From the NCBI GenBank assembly GCA_964626205.1, contig CAZVED010000002.1:62001-126000 (forward strand): 64,000 nucleotides of DNA, in the 5' to 3' direction. Source of the DNA: CAZVED01 sp964626205. GTDB taxonomy: Bacteria > Patescibacteriota > Patescibacteriia > SG8-24. Below, in pieces: positions 1 to 8,575 of the stretch (the stretch's first letter is position 1; every line of letters begins with the position of its first letter). The notes beneath the pieces were generated by a model. That model was not told the DNA's origin. It searched no databases and worked only from the letters and a program-made list of their open reading frames with translations. The position numbers and the translations under genes were made by a program.

Positions 1-300
1 GCGCGACTGAATCCCGACATCACCGAGGAACGGCTTCGCGAAGCTTTCGCTGCGTATGTCGAAAAGCGCAAACCAGAAGGGTTCCCTGTCCTGTTCGTCT
101 ACGACGGTGGTAAGGATGCGATGATCCGGAACGTGAACCCTCGTGTACCGAGCGAGGTGGAGTTCGAAGGAAGTCTGACGACGGACAAGCTCCGCATTCT
201 CCTGGTTCCGAAAGCGAAGATGGCAGAAACTGCTGCACGGCTCAAAGAACTTGGAATCTCGGCCGAAGTGCGTCCAATAGAAACGATGGAAGTATCCTGA
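1..300 (+). CDS. Unidentified protein, 3' end only
   Basis: An open frame of 99 codons runs from the window edge to a TGA at 298-300, so this is the C-terminal part of a longer protein. The visible part looks like a small mixed alpha/beta domain: a strand FPVLFVYDGG, a strand DKLRILLVPK, then a helix and the end RLKELGISAEVR. It stops 6 bp before the fmt start codon, so the two are probably co-transcribed. Genes upstream of fmt are often def or priA, but the visible residues show neither deformylase motifs nor a PriA C-terminus. I do not recognise the family. Confidence 0.6.
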   Translation, partial: ARLNPDITEERLREAFAAYVEKRKPEGFPVLFVYDGGKDAMIRNVNPRVPSEVEFEGSLTTDKLRILLVPKAKMAETAARLKELGISAEVRPIETMEVS

Positions 301-306
301 AATACC

Positions 307-1245
307 ATGATCCGCATTGTCTATTTCGGAACCTCGCGCTTCGCCGTGACTCCCTTGCTCCGTTTGCTCGAACAGCCGGACGTTTTCAAGGTGGTTGCCG
401 TCGTTTCGCAACCGGACCGTCCGGTCGGACGTAAGGCCGTCCTCACGCCCACGCCGGTTTCCGTCGCGGCGCTGGAAAAAAGTCTGCCGCTCTTCCGCTA
501 CGAAAAGATCCGTACGCCGGAGATACTTGAGGAGCTCCGCTCGTTCGAAGCGGACGTGTTCGTGGTCGCGGCGTACGGCCGCATTATCCCGCAGACCATC
601 TTGGACCTGCCGCGCATTGCGCCTATCAACCTCCACGGTTCATTGCTGCCGAAGTATCGTGGCGCCTCCCCTATCCAGGCCGCCATCGCCAACGGCGACG
701 CCGTGACCGGCATTTCGTTGATGCAGATGGACGCGGAGATGGATCATGGACCGGTGTATGCGATGATTGAAACGCCGATCGTCGCCACGGACACCTTCGA
801 GACGCTCGAAGCGAAACTCGCCGACGATGCCGCAGCAATGCTTTTGGGAAAGCTTCCCGCCATCGTCGACGGAACGCTCGTCGCCGTCGAACAAGATCAC
901 GCTGCCGCGACCTCCACCGGACTCATCAAGAAAGAAGACGGTGTCATCGACCCGCTCACCATGTCTGCCGTGCAAATCGAGCACCGTCTTCGCGCCTACA
1001 CCCCATGGCCCGGCATGACGTATGTGTGGAGCCGAGGCGACGAGGTGCTCAACCTGAAGCTCCTCTGTGTCGGAGTAACGGACACACCCCTCCTCGCACC
1101 TGGAGCGCACGGCATCACCGCCGACGGCTACCCCGCGCTCGGTACGCGCGAAGGCACGCTCGTGCTCAGCGAGGTACAGCCTGCGGGGAAGAAGTCTATG
1201 GATGGAAAGATATTCCTCAACGGGTACGCGGATTTCATGAAATAA
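307..1245 (+). CDS. fmt: Methionyl-tRNA formyltransferase
   Basis: 312 residues, the usual length for Fmt, which transfers a formyl group from 10-formyl-tetrahydrofolate to initiator Met-tRNA in the cytosol. The catalytic Asn-His-Asp triad is visible as N108 and H110 in the INLHGSLLPKYRG motif (108-119) and D146 in MDAEMDHGP. The C-terminal half (about 205-312) is the tRNA-binding OB-fold domain, with the conserved RAYTPWPGM segment. The gene follows the unknown upstream gene by 6 bp and ends at a hairpin terminator that also carries the next promoter. Its folate donor pathway is represented here by glyA and folD at 48-50 kb. Confidence 0.97.
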   Translation: MIRIVYFGTSRFAVTPLLRLLEQPDVFKVVAVVSQPDRPVGRKAVLTPTPVSVAALEKSLPLFRYEKIRTPEILEELRSFEADVFVVAAYGRIIPQTILDLPRIAPINLHGSLLPKYRGASPIQAAIANGDAVTGISLMQMDAEMDHGPVYAMIETPIVATDTFETLEAKLADDAAAMLLGKLPAIVDGTLVAVEQDHAAATSTGLIKKEDGVIDPLTMSAVQIEHRLRAYTPWPGMTYVWSRGDEVLNLKLLCVGVTDTPLLAPGAHGITADGYPALGTREGTLVLSEVQPAGKKSMDGKIFLNGYADFMK

Positions 1246-1258
1246 GCTCAATGAGGCC

Positions 1259-1286
1259 AAAACACCCTTGACAAAAGGGTGTTTTT
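1259..1286 (+). terminator. fmt terminator
   Basis: Stem AACACCCTT / AAGGGTGTT around a short loop, followed by a T-run. The loop and 3' arm contain the -35 box of the next promoter, so terminator and promoter occupy the same DNA. Confidence 0.85.
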
Positions 1287-1296
1287 GTGGTATGGT
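1268..1296 (+). promoter_or_regulatory. Promoter of the 1348 gene
   Basis: TTGACA at 1268-1273, a 17-bp spacer and TATGGT at 1291-1296. Predicted transcription start is about 1303. The -35 box lies in the loop of the fmt terminator. Confidence 0.8.
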
Positions 1297-1347
1297 CATG
1301 AGCGTACCTGAGTGATTTTTTCTCCTGTTCCTTTTGAGGAGGTTTCC

Positions 1348-1656
1348 ATGTCCCATCCCATTCCGACCGGTCCCGTACACACCATCAAGACGCTCCTGCG
1401 TGGCGGCAAGAGCCTCGAGGAGTCGCTCGCCATCATCCGGCGCGCCGCCGACGAGCTCAACATGAAGGTCGGCCTCCCGACCGCCGACGAGGTGCATGCG
1501 TACCTCGCGCACCGCCGCGACGTGCTCAACGACGTCGCGCTCATGTGCGCGACGACGGAGCCGGACTTCGTCATCGAACCGCCTCCGCCCGGCACGCCGA
1601 GCCCGGTGGTCCGCATCGCGGAAGCCATGCTCGAGCTGCGGCACGAGATCAACTGA
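1348..1656 (+). CDS. Small orphan protein, 102 residues
   Basis: Start chosen at 1348 because a GAGGAGG ribosome-binding site lies at 1336-1342 and because the upstream in-frame ATG at 1312 would be almost at the predicted transcription start. The product is soluble, with no signal peptide or membrane segment: a helical N-terminal half (TIKTLLRGGKSLEESLAII), then an acidic, proline-rich stretch (IEPPPPGTPSP) and a final helix. I know no family for it. It is a stand-alone unit with its own near-consensus promoter and a terminator, an arrangement shared with several other orphan genes in this window. Confidence 0.8.
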   Translation: MSHPIPTGPVHTIKTLLRGGKSLEESLAIIRRAADELNMKVGLPTADEVHAYLAHRRDVLNDVALMCATTEPDFVIEPPPPGTPSPVVRIAEAMLELRHEIN

Positions 1657-1674
1657 ACTCGCCGCACAACAAGC

Positions 1675-1704
1675 GACCCCGCACCATACCGGTGCGGGGT
1701 CTTT
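1675..1704. terminator. Shared terminator between convergent genes
   Basis: Stem GACCCCGCACC / GGTGCGGGGTC followed by TTTC on the plus strand. It ends the 1348 gene and lies just beyond the stop codon of the minus-strand hydrolase at 1708, so it can serve both. Confidence 0.75.
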
Positions 1705-1707
1705 CAT

Positions 1708-2310
1708 TTACTCGCCACGGATGAGTGCAACAAGCTCCGGAAACTCTTCTTGCAAAAAGTGCCCGCGATCCGTGAATGTCACGATCTTCGCGGACGGAAG
1801 ACGTGTGGCATAGACCTCCTTATGCGCGAACGGGATGCAGAAATCATCCTGGCTGAAGAACAGCGTGATCTTCCCGCCCCGCTCCGCGAAACGCGACATG
1901 TCTTCCGGTAGCGCGAAGTCCGCGAGCGAATCCTCTGGTCCGGTTGCGCCTGCAGGCGGAGCGACGAGAGCGGTCTGGCGGATGTGTTTCGGAAAATCGC
2001 GCTCGGAAAGATACTGCGCCAAAAAGATGCCGCCGAGCGAATGACCGACGAGCGTCACGTCGTCATGGAGGTACGGAACATATTTCTCGAACCAAATCCT
2101 CCACTCCGCGTACTTCGCATTGAGCTTGTTGGGCATACTCGGCTTCACGATGGCGAAATCGTCACCGAGACGTTCCGCCAACGTATCTTTCCAGCCTTTC
2201 GGTGACGGAACGGACGGATCATCGACCGTGCAGCCGCGCAGGAACGCGACGTACTGCTCGTACGTCGCGAAGGTCTCTCCCCCATGGATGACGACGACCT
2301 GACGCGGCAT
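1708..2310 (-). CDS. Alpha/beta hydrolase, RBBP9/YdeN type
   Basis: 200 residues. A serine-hydrolase triad can be read: nucleophile S91 in GHSLGG (89-94), acid D155 or D156 in FFSQDDFCIP, and H184 in DRGHF. The N-terminal VVVIHGGE strand and loop would form the oxyanion region. No signal peptide, so probably cytosolic. It is the last gene of the glycan operon, starting 1 bp after the stop of the polymerase-like gene, which suggests co-expression but does not reveal the substrate. RBBP9/YdeN-like hydrolases are mostly of unknown specificity. Confidence 0.85.
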   Translation of the reverse strand: MPRQVVVIHGGETFATYEQYVAFLRGCTVDDPSVPSPKGWKDTLAERLGDDFAIVKPSMPNKLNAKYAEWRIWFEKYVPYLHDDVTLVGHSLGGIFLAQYLSERDFPKHIRQTALVAPPAGATGPEDSLADFALPEDMSRFAERGGKITLFFSQDDFCIPFAHKEVYATRLPSAKIVTFTDRGHFLQEEFPELVALIRGE

Positions 2311-2311
2311 A

Positions 2312-3892
2312 TCAGGCCTTCACGTCTTCTTGCCGCTCCCCGTACGCGAAAGCCGCCACGAGCATGAGGATACCGATACCGAGCGGATGATTGAGGTACG
2401 GACTGAAGACGTTCGTAGCGAGCAACGCGATGAGTCCGGCCACGACGCCTAACGCGACGACCGGCGCCATGTTGTGCGGCGGGTCAGCCTCGATATGCGG
2501 TCGCTTGAAGGCACCGAGCCCATCGCGGACTTTGCGGACCCATGGCGTGATGATGACGGCAAGGAACCAGGCGTAGACCGCAAGACCGAGCGCACCGAGC
2601 TTCACCCAAAGGTCATGATAGCCCCACTCGAAAGCGAAGGTGGTGTACTCGCCTGTAGGGTTGTCTGCCAGGAGACGTGGATCTTCGGTGCGATACGTCA
2701 CCTCCTTGCCGAAGCCGGAGCCGAGAATGGGATATTCCTTGCCAGCAGCGACAAGCTCCGGAAGCAGAATCCAGCGGCTATTGGCCGCAGACTCGCCAGA
2801 GAACGAGAACGCGCGCTTACCGAAGAGCTCTCCAAACGCCACATCCGAGCCTTTCTTCGGGAACGGAAAGGAGTACGTCAGCAAGATCACGGCCATGCCG
2901 CCCGCGATACCAACGACACCAATGACCGCGAGTCGCTTCCAGACTGCAAGAGACGCGCGAGAAACTGCGAGCACGGCAACGATACTCAGCACGGCAAGCG
3001 CTCCCCCGAACCAGAAACTGCGCGAGAGCGACAGGAGCATTGCCGTTCCCGTCGCGAGCACGAGGGTGAAAAGCACCTTGGGAGCCTTCCCGCGCCACGA
3101 CGGCATGAAAGCGAGCTGGAGCACGGCAGTGAACAAGAGGAAGATCGCGAAGACGTGCGCCTGGAAGAAAATGCGGTAAAAGTCGCCGGTCTGGATAGTA
3201 ATCTCCCCCACCCGCGTGTCACGGATCCAGATGTATAACGGAGAGGCGGCATAGAACAAACGATGCGAAAAGATGAACTCCACGAAAAGCGCTTTCGCAG
3301 TCGTCGTGAAGATGCTGGCAACGACGACTGCAACGGACGCCATCCGTGCCTCGTGTGAACGAATGACTGTCACGAAGACCGGCAGGAGCGCGAGGTACAG
3401 GTACCCGTTGGCATCGAAGAACACGTTCGCAGCGCCGTTGCCGAGGAGTACACCGCGCGTCACGGCGATAGCGAAGACGGCCACGAGACTGACGGTCGGC
3501 GCAAAGAGCGGATGCTTCGGCAGCGCGCGCCATGCCGCAACCTCGCGCGAACGAGTCGCGGAGTCGAGGATGGCTGCGATACGCTGGGCGACCCAAACAC
3601 CGACGACCGTAAGGAACAACCCCATGCGAAGCGACAAATTGAGGCCGTCCATGAGGCCGTACGAAACAAGATACCCGCCTTGGGAACCAATGCAGAGCTC
3701 AGCTAATAGCACGAGGAAGGCGAGCGTAAGGTCTTTCGCAGCGAGGAACAACGTCATCGCGAGAATGACGAGGAAAACAATGTCGGAGAAAGCTGGGTAC
3801 ACAAACGCGCAAAACGACAAGATTTCGAACAGCGTGATGAAGAGCACGCTTGTCGTCAGGACGCGGGAGAAAGATGGTAATGGTTCGTTCAT
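2312..3892 (-). CDS. O-antigen polymerase/ligase-like membrane protein
   Basis: 526 residues starting at the ATG at 3892, which overlaps the stop of the upstream glycosyltransferase in an ATGA. Ten or more hydrophobic segments cover most of the protein, with a large hydrophilic loop around residues 360-430 (ILGSGFGKEV, GEYTTFAFEWG). The SLSRSFWFG motif is typical of Wzy/WaaL proteins, which polymerise or ligate lipid-linked oligosaccharides on the outer side of the cytoplasmic membrane. Together with the flippase and three glycosyltransferases it completes a Wzx/Wzy-like surface-polysaccharide pathway. Polymerase and ligase roles cannot be told apart from sequence alone. Confidence 0.85.
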   Translation of the reverse strand: MNEPLPSFSRVLTTSVLFITLFEILSFCAFVYPAFSDIVFLVILAMTLFLAAKDLTLAFLVLLAELCIGSQGGYLVSYGLMDGLNLSLRMGLFLTVVGVWVAQRIAAILDSATRSREVAAWRALPKHPLFAPTVSLVAVFAIAVTRGVLLGNGAANVFFDANGYLYLALLPVFVTVIRSHEARMASVAVVVASIFTTTAKALFVEFIFSHRLFYAASPLYIWIRDTRVGEITIQTGDFYRIFFQAHVFAIFLLFTAVLQLAFMPSWRGKAPKVLFTLVLATGTAMLLSLSRSFWFGGALAVLSIVAVLAVSRASLAVWKRLAVIGVVGIAGGMAVILLTYSFPFPKKGSDVAFGELFGKRAFSFSGESAANSRWILLPELVAAGKEYPILGSGFGKEVTYRTEDPRLLADNPTGEYTTFAFEWGYHDLWVKLGALGLAVYAWFLAVIITPWVRKVRDGLGAFKRPHIEADPPHNMAPVVALGVVAGLIALLATNVFSPYLNHPLGIGILMLVAAFAYGERQEDVKA

Positions 3893-4764
3893 ACGGTGGT
3901 ACGTTTTTTGCGGAGACCGAACCATTGTATCAACCAAGCGAGGAGCATGGAAACCGGATGTACAAAGGCGATAATTGCCGCCGCAAGGTCGCCGTGATGG
4001 ATGCGCGTGTAGGTCCGGAGGCTCGTGTTGTAGTACCTCTGCTTCTTCACGCCGAATTCCTTCGCGAAGGACGCTCCCCCGTGATGGACCACGGACACTT
4101 CCGGCAAGTACCACGTCTGAATTCCCTTATCTGCCGCGCGCTTGCAGTAATCGACCTCCTCGAACCAAATGAAGTACCGCTCGTCGAGCATGCCAACGTC
4201 GCGGATGACGGAGCCACGAATGAGGAACGCTGCGCCCATGATCTGCTCCACGCGCTGTGCGGTCCCGTAGTCCATGTCGTCCATGAAGTATCGCGCAAAC
4301 ACCGCGCTCCGTCGCACGCGCGGCACGTGGTGCGCCTTGAGCATGAGCGGAACCTGCGAAGCGAGCGTAGGAAACCGGCGTACGGACGGCTGCAGGGTCC
4401 CATCCGGGTTCATCATGCGCGGCCCCGCAATGCCGACGTACGGCCGCGCGCGCATAGCCGCGACGAGCGCAGAGATGGCATCCTCACGCAGTTCCGTATC
4501 CGGATTGAGCAGCAGGATGAATTCCCCCTGCGCGCGGCGGATACCTTCGTTGCAAGCGGCGGCGAACCCAGTGTTCCGCGAATTCGCCACGAGCGTGACA
4601 TGCGGGAACTCGGAGGCGACCATCGCCGCAGAACCGTCCGAACTGGCGTTGTCCACGACGAATACTTCGAACGAGACACCTTTCGTGTACTGCGCAACCG
4701 AAAGCAAGCACCGCCGCAGCAGTTCCTTGCCGTTCCAACTCACGATGATAATGCTCACGTCCAT
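3889..4764 (-). CDS. Family 2 glycosyltransferase, rhamnosyltransferase-like
   Basis: 291 residues of GT-A fold. It begins with VSIIIVSWNG and has VFVVDNASSDGS for nucleotide-sugar binding and the metal-binding ILLLNPDTEL (DXD equivalent) near residue 95. The C-terminal part carries the FEEVDYC motif and ends in a hydrophobic segment (about 260-285) followed by basic residues, so the enzyme is probably membrane-associated. It resembles WbbL-type rhamnosyltransferases. The stop overlaps the next start by 4 bp, which implies translational coupling with the polymerase-like gene. Confidence 0.9.
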   Translation of the reverse strand: MDVSIIIVSWNGKELLRRCLLSVAQYTKGVSFEVFVVDNASSDGSAAMVASEFPHVTLVANSRNTGFAAACNEGIRRAQGEFILLLNPDTELREDAISALVAAMRARPYVGIAGPRMMNPDGTLQPSVRRFPTLASQVPLMLKAHHVPRVRRSAVFARYFMDDMDYGTAQRVEQIMGAAFLIRGSVIRDVGMLDERYFIWFEEVDYCKRAADKGIQTWYLPEVSVVHHGGASFAKEFGVKKQRYYNTSLRTYTRIHHGDLAAAIIAFVHPVSMLLAWLIQWFGLRKKRTTV

Positions 4765-4775
4765 AGGTACGCCGT

Positions 4776-4810
4776 GTCATTGCGAGGCCCGAAGGGCCGA
4801 AACAATCCCG
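4776..4810. repeat. Dispersed palindromic repeat, half copy
   Basis: Begins GTCATTGCGAGG and continues with CCGAAGGGCCGAAACAATCCC. This matches the left arm of the longer copies at 42523, 48159 and 53898; the right arm is missing. It lies in the only sizeable gap of the glycan operon. Confidence 0.75.
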
Positions 4811-4812
4811 TG

Positions 4813-5523
4813 CTAATCAGGTAAGTAGTGCTTCTTTTTGAGCACCTCCCGCGCAACATGGAACTTCTCCACCGTCGGAATGGTGATACCGAACCGCTTC
4901 CACGGGATACGATACATGATGCCCGGCACCCACGTGCTGATGCCGCCCTTGTGCGGAATCGCCCGGAACATGACCCGCGGCACCCACACGCCGGTATGGC
5001 CTGCCGCGAGCATGGTGAGCCACAAGTCCCAATCTTGGAGCCGCCGGATCGATTCGTCGAACCCGGGAAAATGCTCCCGACGGATGAGCGAAGTCGTATG
5101 GATGTAATTCATGCGGCGAAGGATATCCGCATCGAACGACCAGAGATGAAACGTCTTCCAACCGAACTTGAAGGATGCATAGGCATAAGATGCTTCCGGA
5201 TGCGCCTTGAGCGTGTCGAGCATGGTCTGAAGGAAATCCTTCTCCATGACGATGTCCGCATCGCAGAACAGGAGAAAGTCCCCTTGCGCGTCCTTGGCGC
5301 CGCGATTGCGGGCGTGATTGCCGCCATGGTTCTCCTGGCTGATGTAGCTGATGCGATTGAGGTACGGCTGCACGACCTCTTCCGTGCCATCCGTGGATCC
5401 ATCGTTTACCACGATGACCTCGAAGTCCGTGAACGTCTGCGCGAAAATGCCGTCCAAGCACGCCGGAAGCTCCTTGGCGTGCTGGTACGACGGGATGATA
5501 ATGCTGATAACAGGCTTGCTCAT
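4813..5523 (-). CDS. Family 2 glycosyltransferase
   Basis: 236 residues of GT-A fold. Motifs include ISIIIPSYQH, VIVVNDGSTDGT, NHARNRGAKDA and the metal-binding FCDADI (about 92-97). WDLWLTMLAAGHTG supplies the acceptor-side acidic residue. No clear membrane segment. It starts inside the stop codon of the upstream GT4 gene (ATGA overlap at 5520-5523). Sugar donor and acceptor cannot be predicted. Confidence 0.9.
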   Translation of the reverse strand: MSKPVISIIIPSYQHAKELPACLDGIFAQTFTDFEVIVVNDGSTDGTEEVVQPYLNRISYISQENHGGNHARNRGAKDAQGDFLLFCDADIVMEKDFLQTMLDTLKAHPEASYAYASFKFGWKTFHLWSFDADILRRMNYIHTTSLIRREHFPGFDESIRRLQDWDLWLTMLAAGHTGVWVPRVMFRAIPHKGGISTWVPGIMYRIPWKRFGITIPTVEKFHVAREVLKKKHYLPD

Positions 5524-6674
5524 ATGCGCTTTTCGATGATGGCGTCGAATGCTGCCTGCAAACGCTTTACTTCGCGATCCCAGCCGAACGCATCGAGCAC
5601 GCGAGCGCGGCCGTCCGCGCCAAGACGTGCAGCAAGCGCCGGATCGTCCATGAGCCGAGCGATTGCCGCCGCCAACGCGTCTGTATCCCCCGGCTCCACG
5701 AGCAGGCCAGTCTTGTCATGCAACACCGCCTCCGGCACACCGCCGGTCCGTGCGCCGATGACCGGCTTACCAAACAGGTTCGCCTCCAAGTACACGGTCC
5801 CGAATCCTTCCACGTCCGCGCCCTCGCTCTTTGACGGCGCTACGAGCGCGTCACAGGCCGCGAAATATGCCGGAAGCTCCTCGCGTCCGACACTCCCCCG
5901 AAAAACGACGCGGTCGCTCACACCAAGCGTATCGCTCAGCTCCTCAAGACGCTCGCGATCCGGACCGTTGCCGACGATGAGGTACTGCGCAAGCTTCCCT
6001 TGCTGCTTGAGTGCCGCAACCGAACGGATGACGTCGTCATACCCCTTTCGCTTCACAAGACGCCCCGCCGACAGCAGCAGGAACCCGTCCTCCATGCGGT
6101 TCTCCCTGCGGACGCGTCCAGCGACATCGGGTGCAACAACGGTATCCGTCGGAAAGCTTGGGGATGGGTGCACGATCATGATGCGATCTTTTGGAACGCC
6201 GAACGCCTCCGCGAACCCTGCGGTGTATGCGCTGTTCGCCACGACGAGCGCGGCCTCACGCACCACCCGCTTTGCAGCCTCACGCTTACGCGGTGCAGCA
6301 ACGGAGGCGAGCGCGATATCCATGCCATGGATGACGACGACATACGGAATGCCACGCTTCCGCTTCTGCCGCAAGGCAATCTGCCCGATAGGCAACAGGT
6401 GGCTCACCAAGAGCAGGTCCGGCTTTTCCTTGCGACAGAGCCAGTCCGTCCAGAAGAGCGCCGGAAGCCAGCGTGGGCGAAGCCAAGCGGTCTCAAGGTG
6501 ACGGCGATAGGTCGGAACAGGAGAAACGACATCGAACTCGTGTGCACCAGGTTCGTCCGGTGCAAGCACGTTTACCTGCTCTGGCGGCAAGCGCGAAACG
6601 ACGTTCCGGAGGTATTCGGCAATGCCTCCGATCCGTGGCGGGTAGTCGAGCGTGACAAGGAGGACGTTCTTCAT
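5520..6674 (-). CDS. Family 4 (GT-B) glycosyltransferase
   Basis: 384 residues from the ATG at 6674, which overlaps the stop of the flippase gene by 4 bp. The N-terminal domain starts NVLLVTLDYPPRIGGIAEY, a typical GT4 donor-side loop. The C-terminal domain has GRLVKRKGYDD and a KSEGADVEGFGTVYLEA segment containing the nucleotide-sugar-binding E-x7-E, followed by GVPEAV. Retaining glycosyltransferase acting at the inner face of the membrane, second gene of the operon. Confidence 0.92.
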   Translation of the reverse strand: MKNVLLVTLDYPPRIGGIAEYLRNVVSRLPPEQVNVLAPDEPGAHEFDVVSPVPTYRRHLETAWLRPRWLPALFWTDWLCRKEKPDLLLVSHLLPIGQIALRQKRKRGIPYVVVIHGMDIALASVAAPRKREAAKRVVREAALVVANSAYTAGFAEAFGVPKDRIMIVHPSPSFPTDTVVAPDVAGRVRRENRMEDGFLLLSAGRLVKRKGYDDVIRSVAALKQQGKLAQYLIVGNGPDRERLEELSDTLGVSDRVVFRGSVGREELPAYFAACDALVAPSKSEGADVEGFGTVYLEANLFGKPVIGARTGGVPEAVLHDKTGLLVEPGDTDALAAAIARLMDDPALAARLGADGRARVLDAFGWDREVKRLQAAFDAIIEKRI

Positions 6675-8137
6675 GGCTGCGCAACGATATCGCTGACACC
6701 ACCTTTCCGCAGCAGGATACGCGCGAGCGTCCGCATTTCCCCCACCGTGAGCGCGCCGGTCAGGAAGACCGCGCCGACGTACACCGCGACGCCAATAGGG
6801 ACGAGCAGGATGAAGTGCGCGAACGGCGCGAGCAACAGCAGCACGGCCCACATGGCAAGAGCGGAGGCGACAATGCGTACCGCCGAAGACGCGAATGCCT
6901 TGCCATCAAACGGTGTCACGTTGCGCGCATACGCGAACGCTCCTGCGAAGAGGACCATATTGCCCACGAGCGCAGCGACAGCGGCACCCACTGCACCCAA
7001 GCGCGGCACAAGGAGCAGGTTCAAGACGACATTCACGACCATAGTGACACCCATCACTGTCGTGTTCTTCGCCTGGCGGTCAGCAGCATTCAAAAGCGAA
7101 CCTGCCGGCCAGTAGAGGAACGCGAAAACGAGCGATAGCATGAGAATCTGCAACGGAAGGATGGAGCCCAAGAACGGCTCACCGTAGACCGTCAGGATGA
7201 ATGGTCGCGCAATGGCTGCAACACCCAACGCCAACGGCATTGCGATGACGAGGAGATACTGCAACGTCGCGGTAAAGATCCGTCCAAGCTTGGCATGGTC
7301 AGCGATGTAATACTCGCTCATGGCCGGGTACACGGCCGCGGCGAACGCCATCGGCAGGAACTGGAACGAGAACGCGACCTTGTAGGCGACGCTGTAGATA
7401 CCAACGGCGGCCTCTGAGATGATCTTCGAAAGCAAAATAGCATCGATGTAGGAATAGATGCGCGAGAAGATACCAGCGAGCGCGAACGGTACCGTCACGG
7501 ACCAAAGAAACCGCACGATGACCGGATCGAGCGACAAGGAGAATCCGACGCCAAAGTGACGACGCATCGCCCATGCCGACCAGATGACGTTCCATGTGGA
7601 ACCGACCAAGAGCGCCACCACGAGGAACGGCAGCGGCAGCCCGAATACGATGAAGAGGCTTCCCGCGACGATGGTGCAGGCCTGACCCGTCACGACACCG
7701 ACAGCCTCATGCTTGAGGTCCTGGAACCCGCGCATGACCGCGTAGAAGACGAGGTGAATGGAATCGAGCACCATCACGATGGAGGCGATTGCGATCATGA
7801 CGCGCGTCTCCACAGGGTAACCGATGAGCCAAGAGGTCAAAAGCGCGGCAATGACCGACCCGATAGCGAAGAGCACCTTGAGGCCAAGGACGTTCGCAAG
7901 AAGCGTTCCTGCCTTCTCGCGATGCTTCGCGACTTCGCGAACGAGGACGTTCGCTAACCCTAAGTCCACGAACACGGACCAAATCGTAGTGAACGAGACC
8001 GCGATAAAGTAGCGCCCCGCGCCCTCCACGCCAACTTGCCGCGCGATAATGCTGAAATACAAAAAGGACAGGAGCTTCTGTCCTACGAACGCGGCGGTAA
8101 GATAAGCGGTATTCCGTGTAACCTGCTCTGCTGCCAT
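6671..8137 (-). CDS. Polysaccharide flippase (Wzx/MOP family)
   Basis: 488 residues from the ATG at 8137. About 12-14 hydrophobic segments fill the protein, with the MOP-family opening NTAYLTAAFVGQKLLSFLYF and a long inner loop. It would flip lipid-linked oligosaccharides across the cytoplasmic membrane and is the first gene of the glycan operon. The start was chosen because a good promoter places transcription initiation about 3 bp before this ATG; more upstream in-frame starts lie outside the transcript. Confidence 0.9.
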   Translation of the reverse strand: MAAEQVTRNTAYLTAAFVGQKLLSFLYFSIIARQVGVEGAGRYFIAVSFTTIWSVFVDLGLANVLVREVAKHREKAGTLLANVLGLKVLFAIGSVIAALLTSWLIGYPVETRVMIAIASIVMVLDSIHLVFYAVMRGFQDLKHEAVGVVTGQACTIVAGSLFIVFGLPLPFLVVALLVGSTWNVIWSAWAMRRHFGVGFSLSLDPVIVRFLWSVTVPFALAGIFSRIYSYIDAILLSKIISEAAVGIYSVAYKVAFSFQFLPMAFAAAVYPAMSEYYIADHAKLGRIFTATLQYLLVIAMPLALGVAAIARPFILTVYGEPFLGSILPLQILMLSLVFAFLYWPAGSLLNAADRQAKNTTVMGVTMVVNVVLNLLLVPRLGAVGAAVAALVGNMVLFAGAFAYARNVTPFDGKAFASSAVRIVASALAMWAVLLLLAPFAHFILLVPIGVAVYVGAVFLTGALTVGEMRTLARILLRKGGVSDIVAQP

Positions 8138-8146
8138 ATCCTCACT

Positions 8147-8175
8147 AGTATAGGCTGGAATAAGGGGGAAAGCAA
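8147..8175 (-). promoter_or_regulatory. Promoter of the glycan operon
   Basis: On the minus strand TTGCTT (8170-8175), 17-bp spacer, TATACT (8147-8152). Nine bases separate the -10 box from the flippase ATG, so the mRNA leader would be about 3 nt. Confidence 0.8.
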
Positions 8176-8188
8176 TCAGCGGGTGATG

Positions 8189-8218
8189 AAAAAACGGGGC
8201 GGCCACAATGGCCGCCCC
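8189..8218 (-). terminator. Terminator of the 45-residue peptide gene
   Basis: Perfect 10-bp stem GGGGCGGCCA / TGGCCGCCCC with a 3-base loop. On the minus strand it is followed by six T. It separates the peptide gene from the glycan operon promoter. Confidence 0.85.
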
Positions 8219-8251
8219 TTGGTCACCTCCTTTCTCTGTCACGAGCCGACA

Positions 8252-8389
8252 TCAGGGTCCGAAACCGTAGTCGCGGAACCCATCAACGAGGTCGTCGATG
8301 CCGTCGTTACCATCCTTGTCGTCGCCGTCACTGGGGCCGGCAAGGAAGAGCGTCGGGTGCGGGTCGTTGGGAATGAGCGTCGGGTGCAT
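8252..8389 (-). CDS. Acidic microprotein, 45 residues
   Basis: Too short for most gene finders. On the minus strand an ATG at 8389 follows AAGGAG (8397-8402) at an ideal 7-base spacing, and the frame closes with TGA at 8252-8254, before a strong terminator. The peptide starts MHPTLIPNDPHPTLFLAG, then carries DGDDKDGNDGIDDLVDG, an Asp/Gly run like calcium-binding DxDxDG loops (dockerin, EF-hand or type-3 thrombospondin repeats), and ends RDYGFGP. The leader holds an inverted repeat GGAAGCGA / TCGCTTCC just before the ribosome-binding site. No family recognised; calcium binding is only a suggestion from the spacing of acidic residues. Confidence 0.65.
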   Translation of the reverse strand: MHPTLIPNDPHPTLFLAGPSDGDDKDGNDGIDDLVDGFRDYGFGP

Positions 8390-8528
8390 ATCGTTTCTCC
8401 TTGGAAGCGAGGTTGATTGGTCGCTTCCACGCCGGATAGCTACAGCCTCAACGGAAATGGGTCAAATCCCCTCTTTTCTGCCTTATTTTCCTAGTTATCC
8501 ACAGGCTTCATCAAAGTTCCCTTCCGCA

Positions 8529-8557
8529 TTGCCAAGGAGGCGTTTCCGGGGTATGGT
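8529..8557 (+). promoter_or_regulatory. Promoter of the 8576 gene
   Basis: TTGCCA (8529-8534), 17-bp spacer, TATGGT (8552-8557). Predicted start near 8564 leaves a leader of about 12 nt without a ribosome-binding site; the AAGGAGG at 8534-8540 would be upstream of the transcript. Confidence 0.65.
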
Positions 8558-8575
8558 GGATGGAACCTCAAGCCT

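Noticed and set aside
4828..6501. 557-codon plus-strand frame opposite the glycosyltransferases
   Set aside because: Spans two well-defined minus-strand genes with full motifs; no supporting signals of its own.
8495..8503. Perfect DnaA box TTATCCACA in an intergenic region
   Set aside because: A single box without a cluster, AT-rich unwinding region, dnaA or dnaN is not enough to call an origin; one match is expected by chance at this scale or may be a single regulatory box.
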